From: Diabrotica undecimpunctata | Lineage: Eukaryota > Arthropoda > Insecta > Coleoptera > Chrysomelidae | Reading direction: 5' to 3' | DNA length: 64,000 bases | NCBI RefSeq assembly: GCF_040954645.1 | Contig: NC_092803.1 | Span: 83,624,417 to 83,688,416 of the forward strand | Part shown: piece after piece, positions 26,087 through 37,632 of the stretch | Numbering within the stretch: the stretch's first letter is position 1 | Layout of the letters: the number at the start of each line of letters is the position of its first letter | The notes under the pieces: generated by a model | The model's input: only the letters and a program-made list of their open reading frames with translations | Databases searched by the model: none | What the model was told of the DNA's origin: nothing | Translations under genes and position numbers: made by a program

Positions 26087-26299
26087 GGTGGTATTATGAA
26101 ACGCAATTGGATTCATGAGGTAATTTAGGTGCTTTTGCACTCGACGGATAGATGGCGTGATCAACATTAATTTGAATATTTACTAGAAATCATAATAATA
26201 AATTTGAAAAAATAATTTGAAACGGTTACACTAGTAAGAAGTAATATTATTTCTCATTGAAATGTATGAAATTTTTTGGCTGCAATTTTAGGTTAGTTG

Positions 26300-26870
26300 C
26301 ACGTAATCGTTGGAACACTTCCTTCAGATTTTTCAATGCTCGTTGAATGATCTTCTTCAACGGGACTCGGAAAGAATATCTAAGTATCGTCTATTCTGGG
26401 CCAGAGGTGATTATCTTTTTTGTTACCACATTTCCTATTTCGCCAACATCTTGGCCCAAGTTTTTCTTCGACTTAGTATACCTGATTATTTTTCGGACCA
26501 TTTCTTCCGGACATGAATTGGGTCTACCACCTTCTCGAATACTTTAAACTTAATGCTCCAAGAAATTTGAACAACAGTTTCATGTTCCAAAGCAATGACA
26601 AGTGATTCAATTAATAGTTTTGGTCATGCTAATCGTAAAGCTTTTTGTAATTCGCTCTCTCCCAAACCATTAATGAAGGTATTTACTCTAAACTGTAGTC
26701 AAGGAAACAGTCTTCACTTTATATGTCCACTGAGATGAGAACAGCTTCAAATTGTTCGAGCAACATGGACCAAAAAGATTTCCCCTCAAACAATGGTATA
26801 TCTGATTTTAACAATGATGGATTTAATACAGTTACTATATTATTCTCATTTTTTCTGCTTACTTATTTTT
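26300..26870 (-). pseudogene. LTR-retrotransposon gag-like relic
   Basis: Minus-strand pieces read IPLFEGKSFWSMLLEQFEAV (about 26,800-26,745), resembling the F.G...W..Y..QFE opening of Ty3/gypsy capsids. A helical stretch and a CWRNRKCGNKKDNH segment (about 26,440) follow, which may be a decayed zinc knuckle. Several stops and frame changes. No LTRs or pol were seen. Assignment is by pattern only. Confidence 0.35.
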
Positions 26871-29828
26871 TGTTTTAACGTGGTTTTATAGGTTTGCCGT
26901 GAAATTAATTGCCGAAGGTTTTCCTTTAGTCGTTTAAGCAAATATAAACCTATCTATTCGTTATTCGAGTGTACCATATAAATGTAAAAAACCAAATGTT
27001 GTATCAAATATATTTCCCAGTTCACAATACATTTATATGAATCCACCTTCAATCTATTCAAGTGTTTTATGTCTGTGTTTAGGGTTGTTCCTGTTCCAGC
27101 ATTTTTATGGCTACTCTTTTATATTTTTAGTTTAGCGTTTTTCAGTACATCCTTGAAGAACTATAACACATGAAAAAACCAAAAGAATTGTTTAAAATTT
27201 TATTAAAAACATTGGAATTTATAATTATTTAACCCTATGAGTCATAAATACCTTTAAATACATTAGAATATATGGCAAAATTTGGCTTCAATTTATATAA
27301 TATAAAAATTGAGCACAAATATAAATGAACACATAAATCTTTATACATCTATAATCGGAATAAGATATTGGAATTGGAATACATCAATGGATACCTTACT
27401 TTGGTTTGTGCCCATTCGATATTTTTTTCCTCAAACAATTATGGAGATCAAACGTTAGAATTACCGTTAGAGACACCATGATGTTAAATAAATATCTATT
27501 CACTGGACTATTAAATGGTCTATTATAGTGCAGTCAACAGAATACGAGTATATATTAATATACTCGTTATTTTAGTGTACTTTGCTCAAAAAGAAAAAAA
27601 ATTACTGTTTGAAGACAAAAACATCAACCAGATCGAGTAATCAGCTCTGTCTCTCTAAAACATTATTAGAAAATCACTAAAAGTGTAAATTTTTCTTAAA
27701 TACGCAATTTCAAAAAAAAAATTTTTAATTCAAAATCTAATAACGAGAATTTTTTTAATAATTCAGTTCATACGAAAATATTTCGACTAACTTTTTCTTC
27801 ACTAAAAAACAATGTTTGGAAAACATCAAATATCCAATGACTAAATAAATGAGCATTTTAAAGTCCTATTAACTATATTTACTATATCATTGTTTACGAA
27901 AAAACTCAAATTCTTAAAAAAATGCAGTATTTACAACTACCAGGCGATCAATGGCAAAGAATGTTCTTTAGAAAAATCAAGACGATCATGGACCGGCCAA
28001 TAGTTATGTTGACGACTGGGGACATCAAAATAAAAAAAAATTAATTCCTTTGGATAAAATCTACTAGAAAAACTTGTACCGTAACGGAAACCGTGTTTCC
28101 ATTACGAGTTTTCTTGAAACCGTGCTTCTTTTTAAGCGAGTATATTTTTGCTTTCAACTATCATTTTTTGTACCAAATTCAAAACATTCTTTACCTCAGC
28201 ACCACTACATTCAAATAAAAAAAACTCTCTAGTAGTGCGTATAACATTTATGAAACGTTTATTGCACAGAAAACATTTGTTCATTGACTAGATGTCGGTA
28301 TTTTCAAACGGACATCGTCTGAAGAAAACTCTACCAGAAATAGAGCACCAATCGTTAGGCTATTCAGGCAGAATTTCCTTGTGAACTTTGAGATAGAATA
28401 GATATTTATTAAAAACAACACCACCAAAAACAGACACGGAAGCAGATAAATCAGTTTTTCGCTAATGAGTAGACGACCTTAAACATTCGCGATTTGACGC
28501 CATGTAACTATCGAACCATTTTAGTACCATCTGTTATTCTGTGTCTGTTTCGTGAGATGTGTCAAACATTAAACATACTATAACTCTAAAAATATCACAA
28601 TAACCATATTCAATATAACCTAATTTGATTAATCTTCTAGCATTTTTTGATTTTTACACCTTTTTGGCAAAAATTACAATGCTATTCAAGTTTTTTTACA
28701 TCACAAAAATTTCCAATGTTTTGAGCTTTTCAATAGCGCTATGGATGTTCAAATCAAACCACTAAAACACATAAAAGTCCTCTAAAAGAAGAGCATTATT
28801 TATTTTATGGTTTACTTTCATTTGTTGATGAAGCTTAAATGTATATATGGAAGTGATCATACTAAAACATTTGCCCAAATTATTTTTTCTTTTGTTAGAA
28901 TTTTTTTATTTAGTTTTTGTAGAAAAAATTTCTTCAAAGCGTATGAACATAACTCCAATATATCTCGATTTACTTAAAATTACTGAAAAGGATCTACTTA
29001 AAAGGCATATTTTTGGATAAAACCTTTAATATAATCACTGCCATAAAAATGATGTTATTTCACTATCCACTGAGAAAATTCACCATTATTCACAAAATAT
29101 TTGAGAAAAAGAAAGTTGAAATGAATCAATCGAGACTTGAACATCTAACTAATAATTTGCTTTTCTTGTGTCAATTTTTTATACAACAACGCTATTGCTT
29201 TACGTATTAAAAACATCGATAAATTAAAGAAAAAAAAACTAAAATTAATAAGGGGAATCTGTCGTTTTTTCTTGAAAATGTGATGCAATAGGTTCAGTTC
29301 AAATCAGTCTGTTAAATTGCCTCGCTTCTTACAATCCTTAATGTTCACTGTAACAAAAAAATAATGATTTAATACAAGCTCATGAAGAAGCCACCAATCT
29401 ATCTATATAAAAGGCTATGAAGACAAGTCACACCGTTTGTCCGGTACGGTAACTACGCCATCTAAGAAAGAAATCTAAACTACCAACATAATATGACATT
29501 TTAATCATATTTTGTTCTTTGAACGATACGGTTTACTGCTAATTGATTCTACAAATTGATGATTCAAATATTAGTAATCAGAAATTTGACTTCACAGTAA
29601 TTAATTTTTTCGCAAAATTGCTAAAATTAGGTTACTGTAATTTTGCAAGTTGAGATCAATGACGTATAATATATATTTATTATAGGTCATTGGGTAAGAT
29701 AAACATACACTTACTATTAGCATAAAATAACGTTTAATAAACGACAACGTTTTACCAAAATAAAATAAAATTAAAACTAAACAAGATTAAATAAAAATAA
29801 ATAAAGGTAAATACAATAAAATTAATTT
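26871..29828. other. Long non-coding AT-rich stretch with small hairpins
   Basis: No coding family recognised over about 3 kb. Contains a hairpin at 27,544-27,567 (10-bp perfect arms, loop atta), a hairpin at 28,081-28,105 (gtaacggaaac arms, one mismatch) and a MITE-like pair of inverted repeats at 28,428-28,550. The 65-codon frame at 29,013 has no known motif. Confidence 0.5.
28428..28550. mobile_element. ~123-bp MITE-like element with ~20-bp inverted ends
   Basis: The left end aaacagacacggaagcagat matches the inverted right end (28,529-28,550) apart from one substitution and a 2-base gap. It has no coding capacity and no target-site duplication that I could fix. Confidence 0.4.
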
Positions 29829-30420
29829 AACGAATATATTAAGATAGAAAAAACAAACAAGGCGACTACCAAAAGAGCACCACACAATATCTTCATTATT
29901 AATGAACGTATAGTTACATACGAGATGTCATAGGGCACTACGGATAAAAATAGATTTACTATAAGACAAATTTTGATTTATTGACTTAAAGAAGGCCTGT
30001 CGCTAAATACAAAATAAACAACTGATCGAATCCTAACATGAGACATAGCAAATGAAAGGGGAGTATATAACAAATCTATTAAGATAGAAGAAACAAACAA
30101 GGCGACTACTAAAAGGGCACTACACAGTATCCTCATTATTAATGATATTATTAAGAATATATTAAGAATATTAATGAAGGTATAGCGTATATTGACTTAA
30201 AGAAGGCCTCAGGCTGAGTACAAAATAAACAACTGATCGAATCCTAACATGCGATATAGCAAATGAAAAAGGAGGATATAACGAATATATTCAGATAGAA
30301 AAAACAAAGAGATTACCTAAAGGGCACTACACATCATCTTCTTTATTAATGATCGTATAGCTATGAACATATAGAAGCGTCAATGGCGTTTCTTAGTTTC
30401 AAAATAAATAAGCGTTAAAG
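29829..30420. repeat. Tandem repeat, unit ~210-240 bp, about 2.5 copies
   Basis: Copies begin near 29,829, 30,069 and 30,279 with a shared opening (aacgaatatattaagatagaa-like). The common order is caaggcgactacc, agggcactacac, cttcattattaatga, ttgacttaaagaaggcct, caactgatcgaatcctaaca. The third copy is partial. Units differ by small indels, so this is an old satellite-like array. Confidence 0.85.
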
Positions 30421-30642
30421 TCAACATTTAAACATAATTAACTTCCAAATACATATGTTAACTTTAGGTATATGGTATATGGTCTCAGATCCTTCTTTCA
30501 GTGCGCCATCTCTTTCTAATATGTGTTTTATGTGTTAACCTAGGGTAGTAAATATAATTAAAGTATTAAAAATTAAAAATTTATATACGTTCTACATCTA
30601 TTACATGTTCGGCTTTTGTAGACTTAGATTATTGCGACCATA

Positions 30643-31195
30643 TTTGATACGTGAATAATAATCCGACGACTGAGGAAATTAATCAGGAGTCACATTTATT
30701 TTTCAACGCGAAATAAAGGCATACGAAAAGGAACTTGATCACTACATTCAACAGATGCGGTCGCCGACCAGGATGGTGATTTGCCGATTTCGTTCAACTC
30801 TCTAAATAGACGGGTTTTGGAACACGTTCAACTCACTTAATCCGGTAGGTGGGTGGGTAGTTATTTCCCGTTCAACATACTGAAAAACGAGAATAACCCC
30901 CAACGCCCCCAACGGATTTCTGATCGACTTTTTATACAGCGACTGATCGTATAAAAACATGTTTTGTTGAATACATAGGCGTAATACGTGAATAATAACC
31001 GAAGACTGATCCACCACATCGACAGGTTTTGGGACACGTTTAACTCACTTGTTCTGGTAGGTGGGTAGGTAGTTATCCTCCGTTCAAAACACCGAGAATG
31101 ACCACTAATTTATTTCTGCTAAGTATTTTATACTGCCAGTGACGGTATAAAAACATATTCTGTTAAATACATAGGCGTACTATAGACGAGTATAT
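30643..31195. repeat. ~200-bp tandem duplication
   Basis: Segments from about 30,815 and 31,021 share ggttttgg.acacgtt.aactcactt, then ggtaggtgggt.ggtagttat, then cggtataaaaacat and aatacataggcgta, in the same order. The junction word tacgtgaataata also occurs at 30,647 and 30,986. Two diverged copies. Confidence 0.8.
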
Positions 31196-32448
31196 TATTG
31201 TATAGCGACAAAAAATTATATATCCGTACTTATTTCCCAAAGAAAATCAACATATTGCATCGTCATATTGTCAAACATCAGTTCCTAAGCAGTCGAATCG
31301 TGACAATATTGAAATTAGAATTATCGTTCTGTGGTTTCGTGAGCAGACGTGATTGAAGTCGTTCAAGCCAGTTTTTACCGCATGGTGATTAAAAACCGGA
31401 AAAATTTATTTGTTAACTTAATAAAAAAAAATAACTTTTTCAATAAAAAAGAAAAACTTAAGTTGTGTTTTTGTGCACAGTCCCGTAAAAACAATACGCC
31501 ACTATTAAACTGGAAATATGTCAATATGTTCATTCTAGTCAATTCTTTGAAAGCAAATGCTCCATATAGGGATTTTATATATACTAAGGTGTAACATTAT
31601 TAAGCTACATAATTTAAATTGGAATAACTATTATTTCTTTTTAATTAAATCAATTTGCAATAGTTTATTCAAAAGTAAGTAAAAACATAAGTTTTTTTAA
31701 TCCAAATTGCAATAAAATACCACTTTTATTTCATAACAAGTGTATGTTTGGCTAATATAATCCTGACGCTTGTCTCAAATTGCACGATTTAATATGCCTA
31801 AAACACAAGCGTGAGTGACGTCTGAAAGAAAGGTCTGATAAAAACTATAGTAGTACCCCGGTACTAGTTAAAAGACAATTAATTTCGAATTTTGATAAAG
31901 TCTTAAAATATACTGTTTGTTTAGTTTAGTCTATTGGCGTCTTACATTATAGGCAAATGTAAACTAGGTGGACTGTAACACTGGTTTTATTAAAAACTGC
32001 AACAAAACGCTGTTTAAACTAATCTTTATCGACTTTTTGTAGATGGGCACCTTTACGAACAAATTTATTGTTTTATACCGAACTACTTACAATTGTACAT
32101 TACTTGTTGATGTCTGGATAAAAATTCTTTAAAAAAAGCATAACATGTACTCTATGTGTGTACACATTTTTAAGAATTTTGTGTTTGTTAAAAGATGAAT
32201 ACTTAATGTTCAAAATTATGTCTCTGTCTGTTTTGTGAAAAATTTTTGGTAAAAGAAAAATAACTCAAAAATAAAATATGTTCAAAATTTTACGCATAAT
32301 CTAAAAATACAATAATACATAGGATGTTCCGTTAAAATTAACAAAGTTTACAGCGACTGTTGGTTTTACCGCAAGCCTTAGTAAGCTGTAGATATTTTAA
32401 ACGTAGATCAGTTGCAGTAATGCAGAACTGCAAATTTTCAGGTTTCCT
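31196..32448. other. No supported gene
   Basis: An 81-codon plus-strand frame (31,349-31,594) is Lys/Asn-rich with a CFCAQSRKNN segment but matches nothing I recognise. The remainder is AT-rich non-coding sequence. Confidence 0.45.
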
Positions 32449-32529
32449 ATTCGACCACTTTCTGAGCTAAGTCTACTATCAGATAATAATATTATCTGAT
32501 AGTAAACTTACCTCAGAAAGTGGCCGAAT
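32449..32529. repeat. 81-bp near-perfect palindrome (cruciform)
   Basis: Two 40-bp arms (starting attcgaccactttctgag) meet at one central base at 32,489, with about five arm mismatches and a centre of cagataata/a/tattatctg. It has essentially no loop. It lies 30 bp outside the left end of the foldback element. Confidence 0.92.
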
Positions 32530-32604
32530 TAGACATCTAAAAAGGTATAAAAATAAAATAGTAGATGTGATAGGTTCGTTCTGGACCGGAAGTGACCTGT
32601 CACT

Positions 32605-33105
32605 CTAGGCCACGCCCCCGGTGACGTAGGTAGGCCCTCGTGTATCTAGGCCACGCCCCTCGACCAATGGTGTCATAGGAACGCCCCCAAGTAAACGCCA
32701 GACCAATGGTGATATATGAACGTCCCCACTCTTGAAAAATACTTTTATCCTTTTGAAAAATACTGGAAGCTGCCCATAATGCACCACATCTTGATCCATT
32801 AGAGCCCATTCAGTTCGATTACAATAAGTTTTTACATCGTTGAAACATATCGATATGTTCTTAACATTGTTTGGAACGTTTGTATAAAGGACATTATTAA
32901 CAATAGCTGTGAGGATGATGAACGAGGTTGTTAGTTGAGACATATTGTTGGTTGAATTCTTTTTAACGGGTATTGTATTTTTGATAGTTTTCTAGAAGAC
33001 AAATGAAAATCAGCAAATCGTTTTTCAAGTGCGGTTCTATCTTCGTACCACTGAATATCGGCTTTCAACTTTTGTATTTGTTCGCAAAACTACCAATCTG
33101 CACAG
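32605..33105 (-). CDS. Uncharacterised open frames inside the foldback element
   Basis: Two overlapping minus-strand frames. One (about 33,095-32,937) gives a charged, probably helical segment EQIQKLKADIQWYEDRTALE ending at a TAA. The other starts with ATG at 32,943 and reads MSQLTTSFIILTAIVNNVLY, then VKNISICFNDVKTYCNRTEW, running into the inverted-repeat arm. The amino-acid composition looks more coding-like than the surroundings, and an AG acceptor lies near 33,097. I do not recognise the family. They may be captured host exons or a decayed element-encoded protein. Confidence 0.25.
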
Positions 33106-33604
33106 CATGGAAGTCATTAATGAAATAAACAATCAAAATTTAAAATCAATATATAAATAATTGTTTTAACCCCCTTCAGAATATAATGTTGACGATAATA
33201 ATTATAATAATTGTTCAGTTGACGATAATAATTATTGTTTGATAATAACAAAACCATTGCAAATTCGTTTATTTAAAATTTGAGTAATTTTTGAATCTCC
33301 CCAGTATATTGTTTTGAAATAATATTGACATATTTTTAATTAGCGTGAAGTCAAGAATATCCGGCGACGTTCTCGTTAGCAATATTTCGCGTCATATTAC
33401 GTACGGTTGCGTCATGCTATGAATAAGAAGCTACACCACGTCGAAAAGGAAATGCACGTGTTTCCGGCGACCGAGTGAGAAATGTTAAAAGGAAATGCAC
33501 ATCCTGTGAGTCACTGGCTGTAAATGCATACATTCTCTCGCGTTATAATTTTATGCTAAAATTACTCTCTTTGTCCGTCATTCATCTTCTTTTTCGTCTG
33601 TCAC

Positions 33605-33780
33605 CATTGGTGTTCGTTGAGGCGTATCTTCGTTATTATTGGGGGAATGGAGGAGGGGAGTTTGGTGGTTTTTTCGTTAATATTGTGGAACGTCTCCACC
33701 AGTCGTTCTCATTGGTGTACGTTGAGGCGTATCTTCGTTATTATTGGGGAATGGCGGGGGGGGGGCGTCTTTCCGTACGA
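33605..33780. repeat. ~102-bp direct duplication inside the foldback element
   Basis: The block gttgaggcgtatcttcgttattattgggg occurs at about 33,615 and 33,720, each time followed by a G-rich ggaatgg.gggggg stretch and preceded by cattggtgt. Confidence 0.85.
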
Positions 33781-33960
33781 CGTCTCCACCATTGGTCGAT
33801 TTAAGTACTTCTCATTAGACTTCGATGCACACGTTCCCATTGGGGGCGTTCCTATGTCACCATTGGTCGGTGAGACACGAGGATGAACTCAATTTGATGT
33901 CATGATGCCGCTAATGGGCGTAGATACCTTACGACGTCACGAGTAGGGCGTTTTTGTGTC

Positions 33961-34260
33961 ACCATTGGTCGAGGATACGTTCTTACATCGCGAGTGTTGC
34001 GTTTCTGTATCATCATTGGTCGGGGATATGTTCTAACGTCACGAGGGGACGTTCCTATGTCACCATTGGTCGAGGATATGTTCTAACGTCACAAGTGGAA
34101 CGTTTCTGTGCCACCATCGGTCGAGTATATGTTCCAATGTCATGAGTGGGGCGTTTCTGTGCTACCATTGGTCGAGGATATGTTCTAACGTCACGAGGAG
34201 ACGTTCCTATGTCACCATTGGTCTGGCGTTTACTTGGTGGCGTTCTTATGACACCATTGG
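33961..34260. repeat. 51-bp tandem repeats (about six copies)
   Basis: accattggtcg recurs at about 33,961, 34,012, 34,062, 34,112, 34,163 and 34,213. Each unit also holds a gatatgttctaacgtcac word and a gacgttcctatgt-type word. Because 51 is divisible by three, a repeating 17-residue frame results, which is incidental. Every unit presents ATTGG (inverted CCAAT) and an ACGTCA-like half site. Confidence 0.9.
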
Positions 34261-34493
34261 TCGAGGGGCGTGGCCTAGAGACACGAGGGGCGTACCGACG
34301 TCACCAGGGGGCGTATCCTAGAGTGACAGGGCACTTCCGGTCCAGAACGAAACTATCACATCTACTTAAAATAAATATAAAATATATTTTATAAAATGAA
34401 TTAATATAAAAACAATTTCAATTAATTTTTTCTGATTTAATTGTATACCTACTTCATCGAGTATTTTTTCTTAATCAAGTGTCGGTTACTTAC

Positions 34494-34589
34494 CCAGAAC
34501 CGGGATAATAATAAGGAGGGGGTCTCTCATATTCAGTTGGAGCTCTTTGGTACTGAGGCGGTCCTCCATTTGGAAATTCTTCCCAGTGC
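34494..34589 (-). CDS. Prominin-like gene, exon encoding part of the cytoplasmic tail (last exon seen)
   Basis: Minus-strand exon with acceptor TTTGTGTAG| and donor |GTAAGT, 96 nt long. It starts with one base that completes the Lys codon split from the 42,847-42,984 exon and ends with two bases of a Gly codon. It encodes HWEEFPNGGPPQY, then RAPTEYERPPPYYYPGS, a Pro/Tyr-rich tail that could bind SH3/WW-type partners. Because it ends with a donor, at least one further exon lies at lower coordinates. It belongs with the exons at 42,847, 44,317 and 54,267. Gene identity is inferred from the membrane-helix exon; this tail alone is not diagnostic. Confidence 0.75.
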
Positions 34590-34802
34590 CTACACAAATA
34601 AAAGTTTTTAATAGTAAAATCGTTTTTAAGTTATTTGAGCAACCGTTTATCAAATTGTCTTTATAGTTGTTTTTTATGTGTATATATCTTGGAAAATGCT
34701 ATTTTTTGTAATAATTTAGTGGAAAGATGGATAAGTTTCCATATTTCCATTAATTTTTTTAATGATACACATTTTAAAAAATAAATATAAAATAAATAAT
34801 CC

Positions 34803-35190
<388 letters not shown>

Positions 35191-35719
35191 TATTATAGTT
35201 CTTAAACTATTTCCTTGTGGCATTTTTTACATTGACTACATGTTTTGGGAATAAATCACAATAATTGTAATTAAAGAAACACTTTTAACTTCCAGGTAGG
35301 AAAACGATCTCAAAATGCAAATTATTAAGTTATTCAGTAGTCTCGACTGTAAGTTTTTAGTTTTGAGTTAGTATTATTATAACAAAAATATAATTGGCCG
35401 AGGTACCGTAGACGTTCGGATATAATAAAGTATTCTTTGTAAATACAATGAAGCCGACTTTACTTAGTAATTAGGCATTTACTTAACATACACACTATAA
35501 ATTAAACTTGTTTATAATATGCGACTGCCTCATATGAGCTTTATAATATGAGCAATGGCACAAGCTATAAAAGGAAAAAAATCTAATAAATTGTTATAAT
35601 TAACGCATAATACTTTCTATTCTTGTATTATTATAGGGTCTTTAATTATGGCTTTCTATCTTTAAATTTAAATAAAACAAAGTGTGTGAGATATTATTCG
35701 AAATTTTTTATTCCTTTGA

Positions 35720-36037
35720 AAGGCCTCCCGATGCTATTATCTACAAAATAGAACAACGTTTAAACATTCGACGCGGCTTCGCTGAATGGCACGCATCCGA
35801 AATTTTTAATTTTACATGACTGGTGCATAAATCGGGCCTAATTTAACCAATCGGTTATATTGGCTTTGAAGGGCCGCTGTGGTTTATTCGCATAGACTTG
35901 CGACTTAGCAAACCTACAAGAAAGATTCTAACGTGGTCAAATCGCACGATCTTGGTGGCCAGTTAACATTACCTCTATATGAGATGGCCGTGCCCTCAAA
36001 CCGGTCGTGCAGAGTGTCCAATGTGGCATGAGCTGTT
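35720..36037 (-). pseudogene. Mariner-type transposase, C-terminal piece (split by the provirus)
   Basis: On the minus strand from 36,037: AHATLDTLHDRFEG, then NVNWPPRSCDLTTLESFL, a stop, then a shifted frame with KSQVYANKP. The NWPPRSCDL..L block is the region of the third catalytic residue in insect Tc1/mariner-superfamily transposases. It continues a reading frame that resumes at 42,239 on the far side of the inserted provirus. The usual Asp/Glu after SCDLTPL is changed to a Glu-Ser pair (LESF), and a TAG follows. Confidence 0.8.
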
Positions 36038-36228
36038 AATTACGGTGCAGTAACCCCGGAGGTCAGTAAACCCAATCAACTGTTTTGTCAGCATTTAATT
36101 TTTATATAAAAGAAATAGTATTGTAATTAAATTCAGTTATTTTCAATCAATAAAGCAGTGCAGTATAGTTGTAAACGTTAATAAAGGGTCTTTTTAAAAA
36201 GTCCCTTGGCGAGTTTAAACCTTTAAGT
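36038..36228 (+). repeat. 5' LTR of the provirus
   Basis: 191 bp, from aattacggtgcag to cctttaagt. Contains aataaa at about 36,150 and a second at 36,180. It is followed at 36,229 by ggcacggtgcagtaag, where the primer-binding site is expected. Confidence 0.93.
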
Positions 36229-36432
36229 GGCACGGTGCAGTAAGATAGTGGGAGAGTCTACAGAAGATCCTCGTCGTTCTTAAACGTTTACCCGCTACGA
36301 ACCAACCAACTTCCAGGGAAAACTACGGCCGTTCAACCCCAGAAGTCAACGAAAATCCAGTGTTAAAGTGTAGAAATCAATTTATATGATAAAAGACGAT
36401 AAAAAATTACTCCCGCTAGTCAATTAAATACT

Positions 36433-37632
36433 ATGGCCGTGGCACCCGCTCCCGCTCTAGTTTTCGACGTAAATAAAGATCTTTCCATCGTGCCTGATTA
36501 CGATGGTAACCCTCATGAACTTCACAACTTCATTGAAGTTACTACAATGCTTCTTAATCATTTCTGGGATCACAATAATCCCGATAACTTCCAAAATCAC
36601 ATGATAACTCGAGGTGTAATGAATAAAATTAAAGGAAGAGCTCGAGAAATCATTTCCGTATATGGGTGTAAAGATTGGCCCACAATAAAGACCATACTAA
36701 TTCAAAACTTTGCCGATCAACGTAATGAAAATTCAATTACAAGAGACATGGTAAACTTAAGGCAAGCACCTAACGAAACTCCTCAACAATTTCACGAGAA
36801 AGTAATGTCACTTTTAAACAGAATTTCGAATCACATCGAACTACATACCAACAATTCAGATGTAAAGAGGAGCAAAAAGGAATTATTTCAACAACAGGCC
36901 CTAACTACGTTCTTAGCAGGATTAAGAGAACCAATGGGATCAACCATACGATCAATGAGGCCAACAAATCTTGCTTTCGCTCTTCAATTCATCCAAGAAG
37001 AAAACAATATTAGATATTTGCAGAAAACAACCAATTTTTCATTGCCAAATAAGAATTCTACACACATACAACCCTAGAGACAGCCGCAGTTTACAACACC
37101 ACCACAATGGCAACAACCCATGCCCAGGCCACAGTTATATCAACCATTTTTCGGAAGTAATCCAGCACCGTCCCGACCAACATTTACCCCAAGATGGCCA
37201 ATACAGCCCGCTCGATTCCAACAACCAAGGCAACAATTCATCGCAAACACACAACCTCCAAGACCTAACCCATGGGCAAGCAGACCACCGCAACAGTACA
37301 AACCAACACCAATGTCTATAAGCACACGCCAAACATATGGTTATATATGTCCCTATACGCCAAACGGATAGGGACATAACAGAGGTTCAAGCTTCAGAAA
37401 CTTTAGGCCGCAGCAACCGCAACCACACACCCCAAAGTTCACTGTAGAGGAGGTGTTCAATATTGAACAAGACGAAAACGATACCGATGCCTACTATGGA
37501 GAACAGACATACTACTATCCAAATCAGGACGCATATTCAGATGACTACCACGTAGAAGATTACCAAAATGCCCAATACGAAAAAGAAGATGTAAATTTTC
37601 CAAAACTCCAAGAGGAAAACGAAGAAACGTAA
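36433..37632 (+). pseudogene. Provirus gag with two in-frame stops
   Basis: ATG at 36,433; a single frame runs to TAA at 37,630-37,632 (about 400 codons) with premature TAGs at 37,075 and 37,369. The first 210 residues are a helical capsid-like domain: the opening VPDYDGNPHELHNFI, then GRAREIISVYG, then LRQAPNETPQQFHEKV. The rest is a Pro/Gln-rich tail typical of this group, ending in an acidic Tyr-rich segment. No zinc knuckle is present, as in other errantivirus Gag proteins. The pol frame begins -1 relative to gag near 37.62 kb, so the ancestor probably used a -1 frameshift. Confidence 0.85.

Larger units (their letters stand above)
32560..34366. mobile_element. 1.8-kb foldback-type DNA transposon with repeat-structured inverted termini
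   Basis: The ends agtagatgtgatag...ttcgttctggaccggaagtg (32,560 onward) and their inverted complement (ending 34,366) match over about 165 bp with few differences. They are flanked by a direct TAAAAT at 32,554-32,559 and 34,367-34,372, a likely 6-bp target duplication. The inverted arms consist of tandem GC-richer 51-bp sub-repeats, the classic foldback architecture. No transposase motif was recognised inside. Subfamily is unknown, and the TAAAAT match could be inflated by the AT-rich context. Confidence 0.8.

Noticed and set aside
29383..29420. Helitron-like start (tctatctatataaaagg)
   Set aside because: No CTRR end with a preceding hairpin was found at a suitable distance.
31349..31594. 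81-codon Lys/Asn-rich frame with a CFC segment
   Set aside because: No recognisable family; composition is expected from AT-rich DNA. Kept only as a note in the spacer entry.
33961..34260. CRISPR-like regular repeats (51-bp units)
   Set aside because: Repeats are contiguous with no unique spacers, sit in the arm of a foldback transposon, and the genome is eukaryotic.
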